Below are positions 34,206-48,169 of a DNA stretch of 64,000 nucleotides, piece by piece. The DNA is from Pyrocephalus nanus (Eukaryota > Chordata > Aves > Passeriformes > Tyrannidae): the NCBI GenBank assembly GCA_038380795.1, contig CM076262.1, forward strand, positions 73,903,129 to 73,967,128. The letters are read 5' to 3'. Position 1 is the stretch's first letter. Each line of letters begins with the position of its first letter. The notes under the pieces are model-generated. The model was given only the letters and a program-made list of their open reading frames with translations. It had not been told where the DNA came from and ran no database searches. The translations under genes were made by a program, and so were the position numbers.

Positions 34206-37200
34206 GGGTTTGAAATTAGCAATGACCTTGTGGCCTTCCTTGAATATATTTTCTGCTATCATGTGGCAGGCAGTTCCCGGTTCTTTTTGTCACTGGCTGG
34301 AACGTGAGCATCCGAGAGGGGAAGGCTCTGACGTGTGGGAGCAGCAGCAGTTGCTGGTTGCAGGAAAAAGTACTTCAGCCTCATTTGGTGACCGGGAAAA
34401 TAATAGGATGACCTAACTCAGGAAGAGCATGAATAGCAGCTGGTATTTCCTTTAACAGCTTGCTGAAGATCAAATCTTAGATGGATTTCCAAGTTGTGAA
34501 CCAGAATAAGCCCTGAACAGGGGGTGATGCTGAAGTACGCAGCCCTGTTTGATCAAGGGAAGAGCCTACAGCTCCCATGCCTTTGTAGGCTGCTGTGTGT
34601 CAGCTCTGTCCCCCGCCAGAGTGGCTGATGCTGCTGTCTCACCTGGAGTGGCTGGACTAAGAGCACCATCCCTTATTTCATCTCCTTTTCCCTGGGAGGT
34701 GAGGGAAGTAGACCTGTGTGTGGTGTATCAGGAGCAGCACTTCTAATTAGTCTGGTGCTAGGGGAAACAATGGAAAACCTGCTCCTTTTGGTAGAGCAGG
34801 AGACAAGCACAGAATGCAAATGTGCATCACCTTTTTAATTTGGTTGCAATATCACAGAGTCTATTCTGGTTTTAGAAGCACTAATATTTGTTCAATGAAT
34901 ACAATATCAATCGAGGTCTTTTTACAAAATACTTTTGATATTGCAAGTAGGGGATTATTCACCACAGAAAAATTTAAAACATATATGTGGATACAAATAC
35001 AACTGTTAAATCGATTTGCTGTTTGTAATATATGCTGTTTGGGCACACTTAGCAAGTTAATAGAGACCTGATGTGTTCAGGGTCATAGAAGACACTAATC
35101 AGAGCTGACTGAAGAGACGATAATTTTGGTTCTCATATGCAAAGCCTGGTTGTTCAAGCTTTGAGCTAAAAAAGAGACATATTCAGGACTGGGATTCCTT
35201 GTGTGGATGGCAAACAGCTGGAGAGTGTACCAACACTCTGGGGCTTTGCCTCCTCATGTGAGAAACCTGAAGCTTTTAAGTGAAATCCACACATTAATTA
35301 AGTCTGTCTAAATAATATGCAGTACCTGTATTGAGCTAATAATTTGGCTGTATTGATTTCTTTTTGGTTTCTCAGATTTGATTAACTTGTGTCAAAGAAG
35401 CATGTGGCTTCTAAACAGAACTCTATTTGCAGTGAGTTCTTTACTCCTATTTCCCTCAGAGGCAGAAGAAGTAGATTAAACCTGGCTAGAAGATTTTCCT
35501 GCCTTCCTTATCATTGGCATCACAAGATCCTTCCAGCAGAGTTTGAGCAGTGCCCAGTGCCCCGCTGGGAACCTGTCAAATCCTGCACATTGTAGGTGAT
35601 GGCCTCCTGCATCTGGGACTTTTCTCAGGATTTCACCAAGGATGTGGCAGAATCCTTCTCCACAAGGGAACTTGTGGTGCTCATGGTCCTCCAGTTCTCC
35701 TTCTGTAGATATACCTGCCTGTGTGTGCATATGCTGTATGTATTTTTTCATTAAACAGACTGCAAACCTTGCTAAAAGCAAAGACAATCGCTTACAATGA
35801 CTACTTACGAAACTTTTTTTCACGCTGAAGAAAGTACCAGTCATTTACACACACTCTCAGTTGTTAACATAAAGAAGCTGCTTTCTCCTGGGGACCCATC
35901 TGTTCTGACATCTCCTTTCCATCTCCTCCTCTTTTCAGATTGCTTTAGGTTTTCATCTAGCAGATTCTGAAAAGTTTCAGCCTCCTTTTTAGTTGTTCAA
36001 AAATTAAAACCTGAGTCTTGGTCATCACATTGGAGACTTGTACAAACTTCTGTGCCCCTACCTTGGGGACATCAGGCTGTGAATGTCACCTTTCCCCCTC
36101 TCCATCTAGTGCCTGCTGACAGAAAAAGCAATAGATGCAGGCTGTCTGCTCCCTGGCTTGTAACTCCATGTAGGTACACACTACCTGCCTTTCTGAAGAG
36201 GAAGAAGGGTGAGTGGTGAAGCCGAGGTGTCAGAGGAGCTCAGGAGCTCCTCATCCTGCTCGGGCTTCCTCCAAGACCTGGGGTTAATGACCAAACATCT
36301 GTGTCTCAGATCCTTGTTTGTATATGGAAGTGCTGCTTCCCTGTTTTCAGGAGCACTGTGAACGTTGGCTCTCAGGATGCTTTCCCACACTGATGTGATG
36401 TTTGAGTAGTTTAAGTGCACTGGCTGGCTGAGTGATATTATAAATAGGTTGAAGCAGCTTCCCTTTTTAATTCTGACCACCTGAACCACATGAAAGTGGC
36501 TTCAGGTGGCAGATTTTTGTTGTGGGACACCCAAATCAGGTACTTTCCTAAAAATGGCCCTATCAGTTTTGTTGTTTTTTTTTTTTTTTTTTTCCCAGAG
36601 TGTCAGCTATAGTTTTAGTTTCAGGAGACCGCTGAAAATCTGCCTCTCTTATTTCATTTTAGACATTTCCTTGTAGGAATGTATGCAGAAACTGAAGGAA
36701 CATGTTCCAATTTTACAAAAGAGCTGTGGGTATATGTGCTAATTTGTGTGGGATCCGCAGCCATCCTTAGAACAGAGTGCTCTGTTCCTGCACTGGGTGG
36801 CGGTATGCTCCCTGTAATTCATCTGTTCTCACTCTCCCACCCTCAGCTGTCACACAGACACACATATGTATATGTACAGATATGACTGTCTCTTCCTGCT
36901 GCAAAACTTAGTTTTGTAGAATGGAGAGAAAAAGGCTACAGTTTCACTACACCATTTTCCTTTTCAACTGCTGTAGCAATGCACTCAAATTCTGTCTCGT
37001 ATTTACTGGTTCATCAGTTGACACACAGTGTTTTCATTGCAGTGACATATAAACAGTAAATAATTGCATGAGACAAAAGCTATACAGTAAATCGTGCATA
37101 TAACTGTTGTTTTAAAATGTATTAGTTTTTAATCCATGTGATGTTCAGTATGTATTAAGGATCTCCTAAGAATAGAAAAGCTCAAAAAGTAGCAATTTAC

Positions 37201-37589
37201 TCAATTATGTTAGAAATTCGTGTCTTACCTGCTGTAAGAAGAAATGAAGGCTTAGCATTCCAGTAAAAGTATCAAAAAGCTGTAAAAGTTGCTTGACCAT
37301 GATAATATGGAAATTGACTACAAAAGCAGAGGCAATTGCAATTTTCCTTGTAATTCATTAATGCTGCAGTTTCCAGTATTCCAGTGCTCTCGTGCATGGA
37401 AAACATCTGCGTCAAACGGTTGGATGCCCAGCCTGCTTGAAAAAAATCCTATTGATTAAGATCTAATAATACTTCCCATCCTGGAGATTCTTCATTTGCT
37501 CAGTTTTGCGAATGCAGCAGAACATGCAGTAACAAAATGTCCGTATCATTTTTGCGTTTATGACAAATACTTTGCTCCAATCCTTTTAC
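34206..37589. other. unique sequence, no gene seen
   Basis: AT-rich, no exon recognised. It includes a poly-T run at 36575-36593 and a short (CACATA)-like patch near 36850. Confidence 0.6.
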
Positions 37590-37605
37590 TTTTTTTTTTT
37601 TTTTT
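37590..37605. repeat. poly-T run (16 T)
   Basis: T homopolymer followed by CCC. Confidence 0.9.
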
Positions 37606-40600
37606 CCCATGCACAGGTTAAGTGCTTGCTCCAGCAAAACTTCTTCACTTTTCTACCTTAGACAATATATTTAATGAACTTTATCTGTATTACATTGTTA
37701 AGGGCAAGGAGCTAGGAGCTAGTTCTAAATAGACCAGGGCTTTCACGAAAATGAAATCCTCAAAGAGTTGCTTCATCATGGGAAATCACTGCCAAATGTC
37801 GTGTGAGCTCTCGCTTTCCTGGCACACACAATATAGAGAAACATTTTCATTTTTAGCATCTTGACATTTAACTTTTTGACTTCTAATGCTTTACCACTTT
37901 TTAGGATATGAATTTTTAAATTTCCCATTAAAATGCATTGTTATGAATTTGCTTATATTGAAATAACAATTGAGATAATATAGAGATGGAGATAATTAGA
38001 GGCTTAGATCATGTTGTACAGAAGCATCTTAATAAGATCAAATAAAAAGCTGCATTTTATTTTTAGCATAGTCTAGTGTTTAATAATCTAAAGCTTAAAA
38101 TCTGATGAATTAGCAATGATTTTGTGATTTGATATTCAGAAAGAATGCATCCTGAATACCAAAGGAATGAAAGTGACTGTGGACTATCATTGCTGCCTTT
38201 TTTATTTTGACCTTGAAAACTGTGTTGGTTTAGTATTTTTACACTGTTAACCTTGAAACACATGACTTGGAAAAATGGTGCTGAAGGTTAGCAGTGCTTT
38301 TACTTGAGTTATCATAGGGGAACAGTTTAAAGTTTATGGGAGTGGAGAGAAACTGTCTTCAAAATCTTCAAATAGCCTGAAAGTTTTGGTGATGACAACC
38401 CCTTAAATTATCATTATCCTAAAAATGTCCTGTGCCAGTGAAGCTTCACATAGCTAAAAGGAAAAGTGACTGTGGAAAGGAGTATAAGTAATACCAGGAG
38501 GATGGGGATGCCCAAGAAGCTGCTTACTGATCCCTTCTGGGCAAACATGTCCTCACAAAATATCCTCGGTGCAGCATCATTGGTGCAGGTCAGGTGAGTA
38601 GCTGTGTGTAAAGATCATACTTTTTATGTCAAGTAAATGCTCATGAGCCCAAGCCTTATCCCCCTCTTTGCTGGTTGTTAGCAAGCAGCCAATGCACCAG
38701 TACAGAGTAAGGGTAGATGAAGAAACACGCTTTGCACAGGGAGATTTTTCTCTGGAGTAGATAGAGGTGTAAGTCAGAGACAACAGCCTTGTGTTTTCAT
38801 TTTTTGTCTTTACTGAGTGGGTAGTTACAGTGTCAACTGCCTATTCATTGCTTACACTGGAAAAAAAAAAAACCCTAACAGATTTCAGGAATGTTAGGTT
38901 CTGATCACTTGTATTTTAAGGGAACAGAAGAATATGTAAGCAACTTCTGCTTGGGATCATCAGCAAAACATTCAACATTTGAACTCTTTTTTACAGTATT
39001 TCTTCCTATTCTAATGATAGATCTGGTTAAATCTCTCTGAGCAAAAAATAACATTTTGGATTACTTCCATTAGCTTTTTTGCAGAAGAGACAGTGAAATC
39101 TGGACTATGCCACACTTCTGTGCATGTTCCTCCCCAAAGGAACCGTTCCTTGTGGAGGAGACCACACAAGCACACAGGTGAGTGTTTACTCAAGATGCCC
39201 TGCATCTCGTTGCAGATACCATGTGATTTGACAGTTGCCATGGTAACAATGCATTTTGCATTCCATAACTTGAATAAATGTTGAGATTGTCCTTGGTATA
39301 ACTAACTTATCTCCCTTTTAAAGTTGGCCATGACTGTATTATCTAAAGAAAGCAGAGAGGATACTCCCAACATTCATACTGAAATTTTAGGGCATGTGGG
39401 CAGTTAAGAAGTAGGTACGTGATTCCATCTGGAACAAAATAAAAGTAAAGCAATATGTGGTTATTTAAAATCATAAAATGGGAGAAATATAAAATTGTAC
39501 TTCAGAATATGGTGTCATTGTATGTATTACTGTAATTGATATTTTTTGTGACACTATTCTTCACTATATGAAATTTTAAGTTTATCATTTTATGCTATTA
39601 TTCTTTATGTAGGCATGCAACAAAGCACTTTTCTTCTTTTTCCTTACTGTAATCTTGCAATAAAATTTCTTTATTTCTTGTGTGCTGTAACCTAACTTTT
39701 GAATTAATTGTTGCTGAAAACAGCTGGTTGTTAACCCTTCTTTCCTACCTCCCTTGTTCTTTTATGTTTTATTTTTGCTAAATGTGGATGACAAATATTT
39801 TACCAAAACAAAAAATCTTTAATTTTCTTCTGCGCACGTAATGTTAGAAAAAAGCATCCGTATAGAAGCGGCTGACGTTTCTCATTTCTATAGTTGATTT
39901 ATTTGTTGACATCAGTGAGTATTTTATCCTGCGTGATAAATGCAGAATCAACACTCCTGCAGTTAGATGGAAGAAGTAAGTTTCATTTTTCCTTCTAACT
40001 CCTTTTTCCTTTCCTTTTTGGCAGCTTTATTGCATGTTCTATGCATTGCTGTCTACCCAGGATCTCTTATCAAGACTGCGAGTGATTAGTGGCTTATCTG
40101 TCTGTGAATGATTTAGATTCATGAATTAATTAGCAAGAAAAGAGCCATTAGAAAGCATTAGCAGAAAGACTGGTGATTTCAGACTATTTTGGAGCGAGTT
40201 AGAACTGTGATCCAAACCCAAGAAAATGGTAGCCATAGTGATTCATGCTTTTCTCAAAAGAAATCACTGAATTATATCTAACTTAGTTGAAAACTATCAC
40301 CAAGCCACAGGATATAAATTCTACTTTGTGACAACTGCTGTTGGTCTGTAAGTTAAATAAATTGTTTTGATATTAAACATTGCTTTGGATTTTATTTTTT
40401 TTACTCCTTTACTCAGTGCTTTTTCATACTTGCTGTTTGAAGACCATGTTAAATGTCAGTGTGTTTGAGAGAGTTTGATTCTGGAGTTCTTGAGAATGAG
40501 CTTGAGCTTTATACAGTATTCTCAGTTTTAAGAGTTTATCTTAAGCCTTTTGTGAGGCCAGAACCAGCTCCTGACCTTTGCTGAGTACTTTTTCATGAAA

Positions 40601-41619
40601 AATTAGCTGCATCCTTCTGTGAGCATAATGCTTCCACAAAAGGATATGTGCCTTATAATGATAAATGTAATGAGCAGCACCTCAGTTTAATAGGCAAGTT
40701 TTAATCTTCCTAGTTTGTAATTGTAGCTTGTAATGTGAATAGTGTACACATTTTAATTTTATTTTTATTAGAGTAGTGGCATTGGCAGCATTGAGAGGTC
40801 CTCTGGACATAAGTTAAGAGACAAAGGTTTCTCTAATAGACAGTAAGTGGATAAGTCAGTTTTTTTAATAATAATTTGCTACACCCCGAGTATAAATTGA
40901 AGGGTAAAGAAAGGGATCAGCAGTCTTGCCAGTTTGACTTCGAAGTTGAATGCATCCAGAACTGGTAATTAGAGCAATATAAGGCTGACAGTGTCATATA
41001 TTTACTGCCATCTGTCCTCAATTCCTTCAGGAGACCTTATTTATCGCTGCTTCCATTATAAAGGTTGTAAGGCCTTTGTGCATGTGTCCTTACCAAGGTG
41101 AATATTAGTCTACAATAATAAATTAAATCCACCAATGTTAATGAGCTGTATTCTATAGTTTTCATTCTTGAGTGAAAGCTGTATGGGGGCTGCCAGAGAA
41201 ATCAAGTTCCAGCCGTGTTAGATGTTAATCAAGTTGTTATCTATTTCCCCTCGTATTCCAGTAATTTTTAGAATGTCACCCTTTTGATATTAAGATTATT
41301 CTCAAGTATAACTTCTGTATATCTACACAATCATCTTCCATTTTTCTTTCCCTGATCCATATGGTAATAGTAGTATGTGTTATCAGTCCTGGGGTACCTG
41401 GGTTAGGTCTGCAGTCCTTCTTGAATCCTTGGCACTCCTCCCCCCTTCGTGGACAAAACATAAGTCCTGCAATTTTTATATCATCTCTCTCTTGCTTTTC
41501 CCTGCAGTTAAGGCTTGACCTACTGCCATTGACATCCTGGAAGTCACTGTGTCAGTGTTTTCCAGTGTATCCCCCAGGTAACTGAAGTACTGAACTGTTG
41601 TTTCATCTACATACTCCTA
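37606..41619. other. AT-rich desert with candidate conserved elements
   Basis: No gene is recognised. High-complexity stretches at about 39820-40250 (CGCACGTAATG, CATGAATTAATTAGCAAG) and 41020-41200 look like developmental-enhancer-type conserved elements by composition only. Confidence 0.4.
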
Positions 41620-41638
41620 TTCTGTTCTGTTCTGTTCT
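41620..41638. repeat. (TTCTG)n microsatellite
   Basis: Nearly four pentanucleotide repeats. Confidence 0.85.
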
Positions 41639-42863
41639 AGCTATGCTCCGCTATGCTATTAGCATCTGGGGTTTGCATTTTTCTCCTATAGGAATCTTGA
41701 CATTCTTGGGAGGAAAAAAGTTGCAATTCTGATTCTGGTGAAAATAATACAATTGCAAAACTCTCTTAGGGCAGAAATACAGATTGAATTTCCCTGGCAC
41801 TTACCCTGGGACCTGGACATCCAGGCTTGTCGAGCTCCTGGGTGGCAGGGGATGCAGAAGCCCTACCAGCCTGTGGTGGGCAGTATGTGCAGGCAGTGGG
41901 GGGAGCCCAGCAGGCTGCTTTCTATTCAAACTGACATATTCTGGCATGGTTTCAGTGAATGTAGTAGTGAATCCATATTTTTTCAGTAATTAAAAAAAAA
42001 GTTACATTGGAAAGTTTCCAATCAGCTCCACATCCCACCACATTAATTGCAAGGCCACTGGAAGGGATGGTTGGCATCTGCCCCTTTCGTTCTACAGTCA
42101 TGTTCATTTGCCCTGGTGTGGTGCCAGTTTTTCTACAAATACAGATGCCCTGAGCCTGCAATTTTTCCATATACTGGTATTTTTCAAATAAGTGCTTTCC
42201 TGCCAGCTGTGAAAGAATGATAACGACACCATCCTCATGTCTTCTCTCTCTCTCCACTCCCTCCCCCTTTTTTTCCCCTTCTGCTTTTGTAGTGTTACAG
42301 AGAGAAGGCCTCCTCAGTTGTCCTCGCCAAGGTGGTAGCTCTCTGTCAGGCTGTCAAACTTACCCACTAATAGCTATGAAGAGTGTGTGCTCCAAGAAGG
42401 AGAAAACCGAAATGCATAGCCTTCAATTGTTTTAAGAAGACATTTTTCATTATCCGACAGAATTGTGGAGTGTAAAGGTTATGATAACATTACTTCAGTG
42501 GTTATGACACCAGTAATGAGGTTTTTTATATTGTTTTAAGAAGTATGCCCTTTTCCCTGTGTTAGAAGTATTGCTTCCTTTCACTAAAGCCCTATCCCTA
42601 AAGTGTTCTCACCCCAAATACATTTGGAGGAAATTGGGGGTCAATCAGGGGTATGGTCAATTTGTTCTCCATTTAGGGCATTCTTGCAGCTAACCTGCTA
42701 TGACATGGCCAACACTGTGTCTTCTGCTGTACTGCAGCAGGGCACCATCAAAGTGTGCCAAGGAGGTGTAAACCAGGATTCCCATTTCAGTTGAGGATTT
42801 TATGCTTCTGTTGTTTTCCAGAGAACATTAAAGGTTTTTTTCCTTTTTAACTGTAAACTTTCC
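41639..42863. other. unique sequence, no gene seen
   Basis: It contains a polypyrimidine tract at about 42240-42285 and otherwise nothing recognised. Two overlapping open frames near 41738-41993 have no known domain. Confidence 0.6.
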
Positions 42864-42914
42864 GGTGGTTGGACTCAAGGTCTTTTCCAACATAAACAAT
42901 CCTATGATTCTCTG
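42864..42914 (+). mobile_element. short CR1 LINE 3'-tail fragment
   Basis: GGTGGTTGGACTCAAGGTCT, TTTCCAAC and CAATCCTATGATTCTCTG match the last ~50 bp of CR1, including the ATTCTATG-type tail. No CR1 body is recognisable upstream. Confidence 0.8.
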
Positions 42915-45514
42915 AAAAGCTGCATGACGTTCCTCTTCTCTCACTTCCTTTGGCTTCCTGTAACTACACAAACTTTTTTCATGTTTTTAAGTGCCTGCAC
43001 AATGAACCCCTAACCTTGCTTGTGGTGGGATCCCTGCTTGGGAATATCATGCAACTGAGCTTTTTTTTTTTTTTCCTGCCCTAGGACCTAACTGCAGCCT
43101 TTCTGCTCACATAAGGACTCGCATTTAGCAGTGCCCTATTCCCATGAGCGGTTTCTTTCTTCTTAATAAGGAAAGCAGAAATAATCCTACTCTCAGCAGT
43201 TTTGGGATTACAGGCAAAAATTGAGTTCCTTGATGTATGACTGTGTAGGGATATTAATCTTTTCCCTGATGCCTGTTGTCTGTCATCTCTGTCTTACCAG
43301 CACTGTCCTTTTGACCCCTCTACAAGGATAACTTGATATTATCCTTGCCTTTGCTGCGGATACTCAGTATGCAGATGACAGCACCAACAGTTTTTCTAAA
43401 AGGGCTTGTTCTGTGCAATATTCAAAATTGGCTTCATCAACAAAGGATTTTTTTTTTCCATGTTGTGGCTCGTGCACATTTTACCACCATTTGCAGAGTT
43501 GATAAATGCAGGGAAGGTTGTGTTGAGCCGAATGTCAGCTTTTTGTTGTGCATCTCTGAGAGTGATAGCTCAGTGTGAGACCACCAGGAAGTTTCAGTAC
43601 AATCCCTGGGTGCTTTTTGCTGAAGGAGGTGGTGGTCAAAAGATTTAGAGTGTTTTATGGTTTTACAGCCCAGTCAGAAGTTACTGAGAAATCACTGTGT
43701 GAGGCATTAGTTGATTTTTGTTTCTACCAGTATACTGTGAATTAGCCCATGTTTATGAAAGTGGATTTAACAGCAGCAGAGAAAACAAAAAATATTGGAG
43801 TACAAAAACGAACTGGAAAAAAGCTGACATGAGAAAAATAATAAAATGTAATATGTCTGTCCTATGAGCTGTATTTTATAGTGGAATAAAATAACATAGC
43901 CTTCTGTAAGTTTTTTTTTTTTTTAATTATTATTATTCTTAAGCTGCTGTTGATGGTCCTGCAGTCCTGTGAGGTAATTTTTCCCTTGAAATTTGGAAAA
44001 ATTGGTGATCATGCAACTACAAAACAGGCTGCCCACTGAAAACATTTTGCGTTGTGGTATTTTAAACAGAAGTAGAGTAGTAACTATATTTTTATTTTCA
44101 TCTTTCTGAAATAAAGAGAGAGTAACCACTGCAGAAAAAAATACCAGTCTCCTCCTTATATAGTTGGATTAAGCTGTGCTGGTGACTATTGTCCTCTTGT
44201 AGTTGAAAGAAAATCAAACATCTTAATGCAGATTTTGGTTACTCTTGAAACACTGTCAAATACAGTAACATATTCTGAGATGGATTATTCACAGAGATCA
44301 GAGATATTGTCATCCATCTCTATGTTAATTGTGACCTGTTCATTTCCATTTTCTTGTCAAATGAAGAGGAATAGCCTGCAAAGAATAATTTTTGTATATC
44401 TGCTTGTACTTTGGTAACTTTAAATATAATTTTGCAATTTCCTCAATAATGGATTCCAGAGAGAAAGCACAGTGAAGTGTAAGCAGGTCTTTATTCTTGA
44501 TGGATGCAGTCTGAAAGAGTATCTTATAGAAAGAGCTGCTAATATAATGTTGTGTGTTTTAGTGTTTTTTTTTTCTTTCTATCATGTTTGCAATATAAAT
44601 ATGTTTGTGTTTTATAGCCAGGACTCATCTCATTGTCTATTGCTAGCACTGGCAAATGTCTCACACTGTAAGACTTCATTTTCAGTTGCTTCTAAGCATT
44701 GTTGCATCTTATCTGTTCATTCTGAAAGGTGTCTGCTTCAGCCTATTTAATTTTTTAATGAAAAATGCAGCCAACATGGTTCAGATGCAGCTAAGAGTGA
44801 AGTTAGGGGTAAAAATGTTAAAAAAAAATTCTGGCATAAGTTCTCTGAAAAGCTCTTATGCCCTTAGACTTCTGAATTAGGATCTGAAATCCCTTTTGGG
44901 AATACTCTTTGGTTTTTTACCATCTTCATAAATATTTGCCCAAATCTGATGCAAGTTAGAGGCCCAAAAAATGCAGTTTGTACAAGCTCCATGAAGAGTT
45001 TCTAGAGCTTTGCAGGTTAATATTTGAAGTCTCTGTAAGCTCTGAGCGTGCTTCAGCCTGAGCTGCAAAGGGTTTTCTTTACAGGTGTAGCTCTTGGCTG
45101 TTACAACCAGACCTGCTTGTAGGATGTAATGAGCCCGGATGGAGGTGTAACTATCACTTTTGGTGTGCCCCATCTAGTTCTCATTGGGTGGGTTTGGGGA
45201 CCTCCGTGTCACCCTTCAGAGGCAGGTGCTTCCAGCCTTTGCAATGGGTACAGCAGGGTCCCAGCAGACAAGGAGCTTTTGTCTTAGCTTGGACACAGCC
45301 TAAGAGTGAAGTCTTAACATAGGCTGAACAAGGCAGAGGTGTTTGAACAGAGCAGCAAGACATAGTAAAAAAACCAAGCCAAAACAAAAACAACCCAAAA
45401 CCCAAAAGTGGTGTTTTTTTTGAAGAGACTACATGAAGAATACCAGCCAATTTTTTTCCAGTTTTTGGGCTTGACCTTCCTGTCTTATTCATGTTCTTGT
45501 AATTCTTCTTTTGC
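42915..45514. other. unique sequence, no gene seen
   Basis: Poly-T runs at 43061-43074 and 43911-43924 (the latter followed by (ATT)n) and an A-rich CAAAA tract at about 45367-45408. No coding exon is recognised. The 151-codon minus-strand frame at 45181-45636 matches nothing I know. Confidence 0.55.
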
Positions 45515-45555
45515 ATGGGTAATATGCACCAGAGATTGATTACAACAGCCAAGCA
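45515..45555. repeat. dispersed 41-bp repeat, copy 1
   Basis: 36 of 41 bases are identical to 47223-47263 in the same orientation, beginning ATGGGTAATATGCACCAGAG. Similarity fades outside this core. The parent element is not recognised. Confidence 0.6.
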
Positions 45556-47222
45556 AAAAGGTACCTGCCCAGCTAAACAATCAGTCTTTGGAAATGAGGA
45601 TCTTATTATTTTGTGGCTTTTGTCCAGCTTTGTCACCTATTTGAGCACTTTCCCTGCACAGCAGTGGAAGCTTCTCTACCCTTGTGCTTCTGAACCCTCT
45701 TCCTGACTCTGCTCATGTATTTTGCACCACTTACATGGAAATATTGCTGTGTGCACAGGGAAGCTCCATGGATTCATTGAAGGGAGCGGTCTCCTCTTCA
45801 GAACACAAACAACCCTTGGAATCCTTTTCCCGTACCTCTCAAGGGCATGACCTGGCACCAGCACGAAAAGACATAGAGGCATAAATGATCAGCCTTATCT
45901 GATTGTGTTGAGTCAGTTTTACCAAATGATGCTATGAAAACAAAATGTTCCTGCCCTCCATAGCTCCTAGACGAGGCAATTTCTTTGTTTTTTGCTGTGA
46001 CTTTGAAGCAGTTAGCCTGCATAAAACTGGCTTTGTTTCATGTCGTCCAAAAAAGATTCTCTTTGCCTTTGCTTTGCTTGGTTGTTTGGCAGCAGGAAAA
46101 TCTGTCTGCAGATTGGATTTTCCATGCTCCATTAAGTTTATAGGTGCCTTATAGGTTATCTCTTAGTTGTTGTATTACTTCTTTAGCCACTGAAACCAGC
46201 AATACGGGATGTGGAGTTTGCTGGAGTAGCTCTGTGTCTGGTCCCTTTTTTAAAAAAAGCAGGTGAAGAGAAATTGGACAAAAGTTCTGTCACTGGGAAA
46301 TGCATGGTGTGCATTGCTGCTTAGGAGTGTTCCAACCTTAGGTACTTCAGTAATGGGTAAGACAGATAAGGAAATAAATCCTTGCGCAGGTGTCCTGTCC
46401 TGTGGGGAAATTACGTGAAAATGTGTTTTCAGTGAAGCAGGCTTATGAATATGCTGTCTATTGCAGAGCATATTGGGTTTTTTTCTTTTGGAAAGCTGTT
46501 GGAAAATACAGCGTTTTTCAACGCTATTTTGAGCAGTGGAGGTTTCTCATAGGAAGAGGGGAAGCAGTGCATTCTGGATGCCATTTCTCTTAGTTACTTA
46601 AAAGGCCAAACTCAAGAATTCAAGGAACACAGAAATATCCCTAACTGAGAACCAAGTTACTGGCTGCTTTGGCCAGAGATTGGATTCTTCCCTGCCAATT
46701 GCAAATAACCCAGAAAGCTAATGCCTTCCATAAGGAAGCCGGCACGCAGTGGCTGTTTTCAACACTGCCATGTGTACCTCTGCTTTCTTCCACCCCTGTG
46801 GTAATTCAGAGGGTCATATTCCTGCTCATGCAAAGCATAACTTCCACAAGTTGAGGCCCGCTAAGCAAGGACTTCCAGCTGTTTCATTCCTAGAAGCATA
46901 TAAATATTTATACCACCCCAGGGTTCCTTTCACGCTGAAAATAAAGGTAGCACTTGTCTTCCGTTAAAATATATTAGCCAGGAGATAAATGGCTTCCCTC
47001 AGTATTAGGAAGATGGATGAGAGGAGTGGAAAATTGGCCATAATATTGGTTGGAAGATCCACAGAGTCCAGAGGGCCTTGCTGTTTACTTGAAACTCCTG
47101 CTGGGAACTGACGTAGAGGTTGATAGTGCTGTGTTTAGCTATCAACAGATGATTAATTAAAAGCTGTAATAAATGTGAAATATAATGGTTGACAGATGCA
47201 GAGCTAGCTAAATTTCCTAGTG
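45556..47222. other. unique sequence, no gene seen
   Basis: Single-copy sequence between the two 41-bp repeat copies. Open frames are short and give no recognisable product. Confidence 0.6.
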
Positions 47223-47263
47223 ATGGGTAATGTGCACCAGGGATTGATTACAGCATCAAAGCA
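47223..47263. repeat. dispersed 41-bp repeat, copy 2
   Basis: Partner of 45515-45555 with five mismatches, four of them transitions or near the 3' end. It is probably the remains of one old dispersed repeat family. Confidence 0.6.
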
Positions 47264-48169
47264 GGATGTGAATGGTGCTTTTGAAGGGACAGCTGAGACA
47301 GGGAGAGTCTGCACAAGGCCACACGCAAAGTGAGACAGCAATTCACCTCTCTGTGGAATCTTTGGTGTTCTACCCATTCCTGTACTACCTCTGTGAAAAC
47401 ACAACTCCAAATGTATTCTGATCCAGGCTGCTGGGAGTCATTTCTACCCTCTGCACTGGAGTGAAATAATTGTCAGATAGGCAGTGTGGGGGGCTCAAAG
47501 CTGAGGTGGTGGTGTAGCATCACCTGAGTGAACTCTGATTCTGCTGCTGATCTGGAGCATGACCAGTGGTAGCCCCTCTACCTCAGTTCATCTGCCCAGC
47601 CTTAAAATGAGAGAGATGGTAATGCTGAGAACCCTGCATGGCCAGCACAGGTTGCAGGTGTAAAGGTCTGAAAGAGTGCTGTGAGGCTTCATTATTAATT
47701 GAAAATGTGATGAGAATGTTTCTTGAGTCAGTGTGCTGACTTTTAGGGACTGAGCTAGAATGCTGCCTTGCTCTTCAGTACACACTGCTTATCACTTGGG
47801 GGCCCCTTGCATCCTCCTTCTCATCTGCCTCTGTATTTAGATGGAGCATGCTGAGAGCAGCCTGGTTTTCTTACAGCAAGAATTAATTATTTCCCGGACC
47901 ATTCCAGATTCTGATAAATGAAGCGTGCCTTGATGTCATTTTAGAGTAATATCTGTAGTGAAATCGGAACTTGTGAAAATACATAGGACATGTCTTTGTG
48001 TTTTGCTTTGTTGGGGTTAGTTGTGGTTTATGGCATGCTTAAAGGGCCTGACTGAACATAAAAATAAGTCATGCAGAAGTGGGAGTTTAATGAAATAATA
48101 ATTATTCCCTTAAATTGAAATTATTTTTAATATAAGATAGCAAAATTAGGAAATTCTCTATCCCTCTCC
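47264..48169. other. unique sequence, no gene seen
   Basis: Nothing recognised. Poly-T follows at 48170-48184. Confidence 0.6.

Noticed and set aside
45181..45636. 151-codon minus-strand ORF as a gene
   Set aside because: No recognisable domain; it spans an A-rich tract and part of a dispersed repeat.
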